Below the pieces are notes generated by a model that made no database searches, was not told the origin of the DNA, and saw nothing but the letters and a program-made list of their open reading frames with translations. A stretch of 32,835 nucleotides of DNA from NCBI GenBank assembly GCA_002385985.1, contig DGEO01000003.1:1-32835 (forward strand). The letters run 5' to 3'. This document shows positions 30,497 through 32,835 of this stretch, in pieces. The stretch comes from Anaerolineaceae bacterium UBA3924. Lineage in GTDB: Bacteria; Chloroflexota; Anaerolineae; Anaerolineales; Anaerolineaceae. The translations under genes were made by a program, and so were the position numbers. Each line of letters begins with the position of its first letter. Within the stretch, counting starts at the first letter, position 1.

Positions 30497-31510
30497 TTAG
30501 CGAAGGGTGGCCAGGGTCTGGTTAAGCGACGGGATCTGCGAGAGGGCCAGGTTGAACAGCAGCCCCAGGATCCCCGTCAGGGGGATGGTCAGCAGCCAGG
30601 CGGTGAGGATGTTCCCGGCCACGCCCCAGCGGACTTTGTTGGGCCGCTCGGCCGCGCCCACGCCCAGCAGGGCCGTGCTGACCACCTGGGTGGTGCTGAC
30701 CGGGCCGCCCAGCAGCGCCGCGCCCAGGATGACCGCCGCCGAGGCCAGCTGGTTGTTGAACCCGTGGATGGGGCGGACTTTGTAGAACTTGCCGCCCAGG
30801 GTGCGGATCAGCCGCCAGCCGCCGGTGGCGCCGCCCGCGGAGAGGGCCGCCGCGCACACCAGGACCACCCAGGTGGGCACCACAAACTCGTCCAGCTGGC
30901 CGGTGATCATCAGGCCGAGCACGATCACGCCCATGGTCTTCTGGGCGTCGTTGGCCCCGTGGCTCAGCCCCAGAGCGACGGCGGTGAACAGCTGCACGCG
31001 CTTGAAAAACACGTTGATGCCCGGGGTGGCGCTGCGGGCCAGGAACAGGGTCAGCTTCATAAAGAAAAACCCGGCGATAAAGCCAATCACCGGGGATATG
31101 AACAAAGCCGTGAGGATCTTGAGGATGCCGTCCAGGCGCAGCAGGCTCCAGTCGCCGGAAAGCATGACCGCGCCGACAATCCCGCCGATCAGCGCGTGCG
31201 ACGAGGAGGAGGGGATGCCGAAGAACCAGGTGGTGATGTTCCAGATGATGGCGGCCAGCATGGCGGCCAGCACCACCGAGATGGTGATCTGGTCCGCCGA
31301 GACAATGTTCGAGCCGATGGTCTCGGCCACGGCCACACCGAAGAGGAACGGGCCGGCGAACTCGGAGACGGCGATGATGGCCAGGGCGGCGCGCGGCGGC
31401 AGGGCGCGTGAAGAGATGGCGGTGGCGACGATGTTGGACGAATCCTGCACACCGTTCAGAAAGCTGAAAGCGATCGCCAGAGCGACGAGGGCAATAATCA
31501 CCGGATCCAA
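30497..31510 (-). CDS. pit: PiT-family inorganic phosphate transporter
   Basis: The 337-residue membrane protein moves phosphate with a cation, probably H+ or Na+. Two inverted PiT repeats are seen: NGVQDSSNIVAT (19-30; D23 and N26) in the first half and GLSHGANDAQKTMG in the second. About ten hydrophobic segments are present. The start is TTG at 31510, with AAGGTGA upstream. It is the first gene of the eleven-gene minus-strand run, and has its own promoter at 31575-31603. Confidence 0.92.
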   Translation of the reverse strand: MDPVIIALVALAIAFSFLNGVQDSSNIVATAISSRALPPRAALAIIAVSEFAGPFLFGVAVAETIGSNIVSADQITISVVLAAMLAAIIWNITTWFFGIPSSSSHALIGGIVGAVMLSGDWSLLRLDGILKILTALFISPVIGFIAGFFFMKLTLFLARSATPGINVFFKRVQLFTAVALGLSHGANDAQKTMGVIVLGLMITGQLDEFVVPTWVVLVCAAALSAGGATGGWRLIRTLGGKFYKVRPIHGFNNQLASAAVILGAALLGGPVSTTQVVSTALLGVGAAERPNKVRWGVAGNILTAWLLTIPLTGILGLLFNLALSQIPSLNQTLATLR

Positions 31511-31540
31511 GCGGTCACCTTGCGGGCGGGGTGGAGGCGC

Positions 31541-31556
31541 CTGAGCAAATGCTCAG
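31541..31556. promoter_or_regulatory. Dyad downstream of the PiT promoter
   Basis: CTGAGCA (31541-31547) and TGCTCAG (31550-31556) form a perfect 7-2-7 inverted repeat about 12-27 nt after the predicted transcription start. It could be a roadblock operator or a leader hairpin. It does not match the two SorC operators upstream. Confidence 0.4.
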
Positions 31557-31574
31557 ACTTCGGGCATTTTGCTA

Positions 31575-31603
31575 ATGATAGCAGGAACAGGGGACGGAGG
31601 CAA
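31575..31603 (-). promoter_or_regulatory. Promoter of the PiT-to-HAD run
   Basis: The minus strand has TTGCCT (31598-31603), a 17-nt spacer and TATCAT (31575-31580), placing transcription start near 31568. Gaps in the run are short, so this may drive all eleven genes, although the 79-nt and 122-nt gaps around the binding-protein gene could hold further promoters. Confidence 0.5.
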
Positions 31604-31702
31604 ACGCTGGAGAGAAACCTGAACGTTTGTGAATGGAGAGAGGGATATATGAGGTAGGGTGAGGGGCCCTGACTGTGAGGGAGGGGTGCGCGGGTGAGCG
31701 GT

Positions 31703-32584
31703 CTAGGGGTGACCGTACATGATATATATCGCCACACACACGGCGTAGATGACCGGGACAGGCAGCCCCATCAGAGGCACGGTCCAGCTGTGAAGGACCA
31801 CATACGGCGCGAAGAACGGGGCGGAAACGATGGCCCACTTGATGTTGTGCTCCTTCAGCGCGCGATACAGCAGGTACACACCCAGGGGCACCAGCCAGGG
31901 GAACAGGCTGGTGTTCCAGGGGCTGCTGTGCATATTTGCTGACTGCAGCGGCCAGAACCCGTACAGAGCGAAGGACAGCAGCGTGACCAGGCTGACTGGC
32001 GCAAACACGCGCACCACCTCGCGGAACTTCCCCGCCCGCCAGGCCTCGACCAGCCAGTACAGCGCCACCGCCGCACCGATCTGAGGTTTCATAAGGACAA
32101 AAAACAGGCCGATTTGCGGCGGCAGGATGAACCCCAGCGCTGCCAGCCAGTCCAGGTTGCCGTTCACAAAACCAACGCGGGTGACAGGTGACAGAACGAT
32201 GACCAATGCAGGTAAGAGGCTGCCGGTCAGGCGGTAGGCTACGAACAGATACACGGCCATCCCGACCGCGAACCAGAGCGAGTAACCGATATCGATCGGG
32301 AGCGCCGCAAAAGGAGCGATAGCCAGTAACGTCCAGGGCGGGTTCATGTAGCCGCTGATCTCATAGGGGTTTTCTCCCCGCAGGACTTTCAGCGCCGCAG
32401 GCCGGAATGCTCCGCGCCAGTCAACCCCGGTGCAGCCATAGGCACACGGCTGCTCCTCGATGGGTATCAACCGGTGGACAGCAATGGCCAGCAGTGCAAT
32501 AGAAAAAAGAACCAGTGCGGCGGTGACGGGCTTTTCCCATCGAGCGGGAATGGCAGCCCGGGCAGGCAGCAAGTCGGGTTTCAT
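31703..32584 (-). CDS. GT87-like (DUF2029) multi-pass membrane protein
   Basis: The 293-residue protein has about eight hydrophobic segments. The pattern DWRGAFRPAALKVLRGENPY followed by a YMNPPWTLLAIAPFAALP segment, and a GNLDWLAALGF segment further on, resembles the GT87/DUF2029 family of polyprenyl-phosphate-dependent mannosyltransferases. In that family an acidic residue in the first periplasmic loop is catalytic. Here it is short, lacking about 80-100 residues compared with the usual length, so the call stays at family level. It has its own promoter at 32637-32664 and is the start of a separate unit. Confidence 0.65.
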   Translation of the reverse strand: MKPDLLPARAAIPARWEKPVTAALVLFSIALLAIAVHRLIPIEEQPCAYGCTGVDWRGAFRPAALKVLRGENPYEISGYMNPPWTLLAIAPFAALPIDIGYSLWFAVGMAVYLFVAYRLTGSLLPALVIVLSPVTRVGFVNGNLDWLAALGFILPPQIGLFFVLMKPQIGAAVALYWLVEAWRAGKFREVVRVFAPVSLVTLLSFALYGFWPLQSANMHSSPWNTSLFPWLVPLGVYLLYRALKEHNIKWAIVSAPFFAPYVVLHSWTVPLMGLPVPVIYAVCVAIYIMYGHP

Positions 32585-32636
32585 CGCTCATCATCCCCCT
32601 GATAATTTGTGCAAAACCGGGATTGATTCAACCACC

Positions 32637-32664
32637 AGTATAGCTCTTACTCGGCAGTAATCAA
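32637..32664 (-). promoter_or_regulatory. Promoter of the GT87-like gene
   Basis: The minus strand has TTGATT (32659-32664), a 16-nt spacer and TATACT (32637-32642), about 50 nt before the start codon at 32584. Confidence 0.55.
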
Positions 32665-32763
32665 GTGCGGCGGGTATAGGGTTTTCCGATTGATATAACC
32701 CTGGCACCTTGCAGAAGCGTGGAGAAGAGCGAGAGGGAAGAACGTATAATAGGAGATGTTCCA

Positions 32764-32835
32764 GATGGACCAATTTCGGATCAATAACGGGCTGATTGGA
32801 AATCCTGAATGCAACAAACCCGCGAAAAGAAGCTC
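32764..32835 (+). CDS. Possible start of a plus-strand gene, truncated by the window end
   Basis: An ATG at 32764 is preceded by AGGAG at 32751-32755 and a TATAAT at 32745-32750. The frame stays open for the 24 codons to the window end (MDQFRINNGLIGNPE and on). No family can be recognised from so little, and no -35 element is seen. The TATAAT and AGGAG are also too close together for both to act on the same transcript in the usual way. Confidence 0.25.

Larger units (their letters stand above)
31511..31702 (-). other. Leader and promoter region of the PiT run
   Basis: These 192 nt between PiT and the next minus-strand gene contain a promoter and a dyad. The stretch 31611-31700 is purine-rich, and I see no clear terminator for the gene ending at 31703, so some read-through into PiT is possible. 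Confidence 0.5.

Noticed and set aside
32591..32773. Minus-strand ORF of 60 codons upstream of the GT87-like gene
   Set aside because: It covers the promoter of that gene, has no ribosome site and no recognisable sequence.

Overview
The window is GC-rich bacterial chromosome. I infer a member of the Chloroflexota (Anaerolineae-like), from overall gene style, the long Pro/Ala/Glu/Thr linker behind the lipobox of the solute-binding protein, and the mix of DUF4287/DUF5655, DinB, DegV and SorC-family genes. No marker gene confirms this. I see no rRNA, tRNA, CRISPR array, integrase or insertion sequence.

Positions 1-4121 hold the end of an unrecognised membrane protein, a coiled-coil/zinc-ribbon protein, and a minus-strand electron-transfer operon: a membrane-anchored pentaheme cytochrome c, a ferric-reductase-like flavocytochrome, and a 29-residue single-helix membrane peptide. 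Positions 4467-8036 hold two tandem four-helix proteins resembling the first helices of cbb3 oxidase subunit I, a DegV lipid-binding protein, a DinB protein overlapping a frameshifted DUF1801 gene, and a DUF4287-DUF5655 protein.

Positions 8188-20386 are two consecutive plus-strand operons, each led by a SorC-family regulator behind a strong promoter. The first encodes a 2-oxoacid/acetoin dehydrogenase complex (E1 alpha, E1 beta, and an E2 with two E3-binding domains) but no E3. The second is a self-contained phosphotransferase system: GutM, glucitol-type IIC, a separate second membrane subunit, a separate IIB, IIA, a SAF-domain homoserine-dehydrogenase-like oxidoreductase, a class II aldolase-like protein without its metal and catalytic residues, and dedicated HPr and Enzyme I.

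Positions 20463-31510 form one minus-strand run converging on the PTS operon. Read in transcription order it is a PiT phosphate transporter, a DUF47/PhoU-like protein, a third SorC regulator, a PHP phosphoesterase, a TIM-barrel sugar-phosphate isomerase/epimerase, an ABC solute-binding lipoprotein, a fused two-domain permease, an ATPase, an RpiB-type isomerase, an sn-glycerol-1-phosphate dehydrogenase, and a NagD-like HAD phosphatase. The gene set suggests import and dismantling of a phosphorylated polyol or organophosphate, with phosphate handled by PiT/DUF47. The window ends with a GT87-like membrane protein and the possible start of another gene.

My main hypothesis is that the PTS operon and the ABC/phosphatase run together form a polyol-phosphate catabolic island. 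Candidate substrates are a tetritol such as erythritol, or sn-glycerol-1-phosphate compounds. Strong GC-rich hairpins sit between cistrons in three operons and probably set the ratios of their products.
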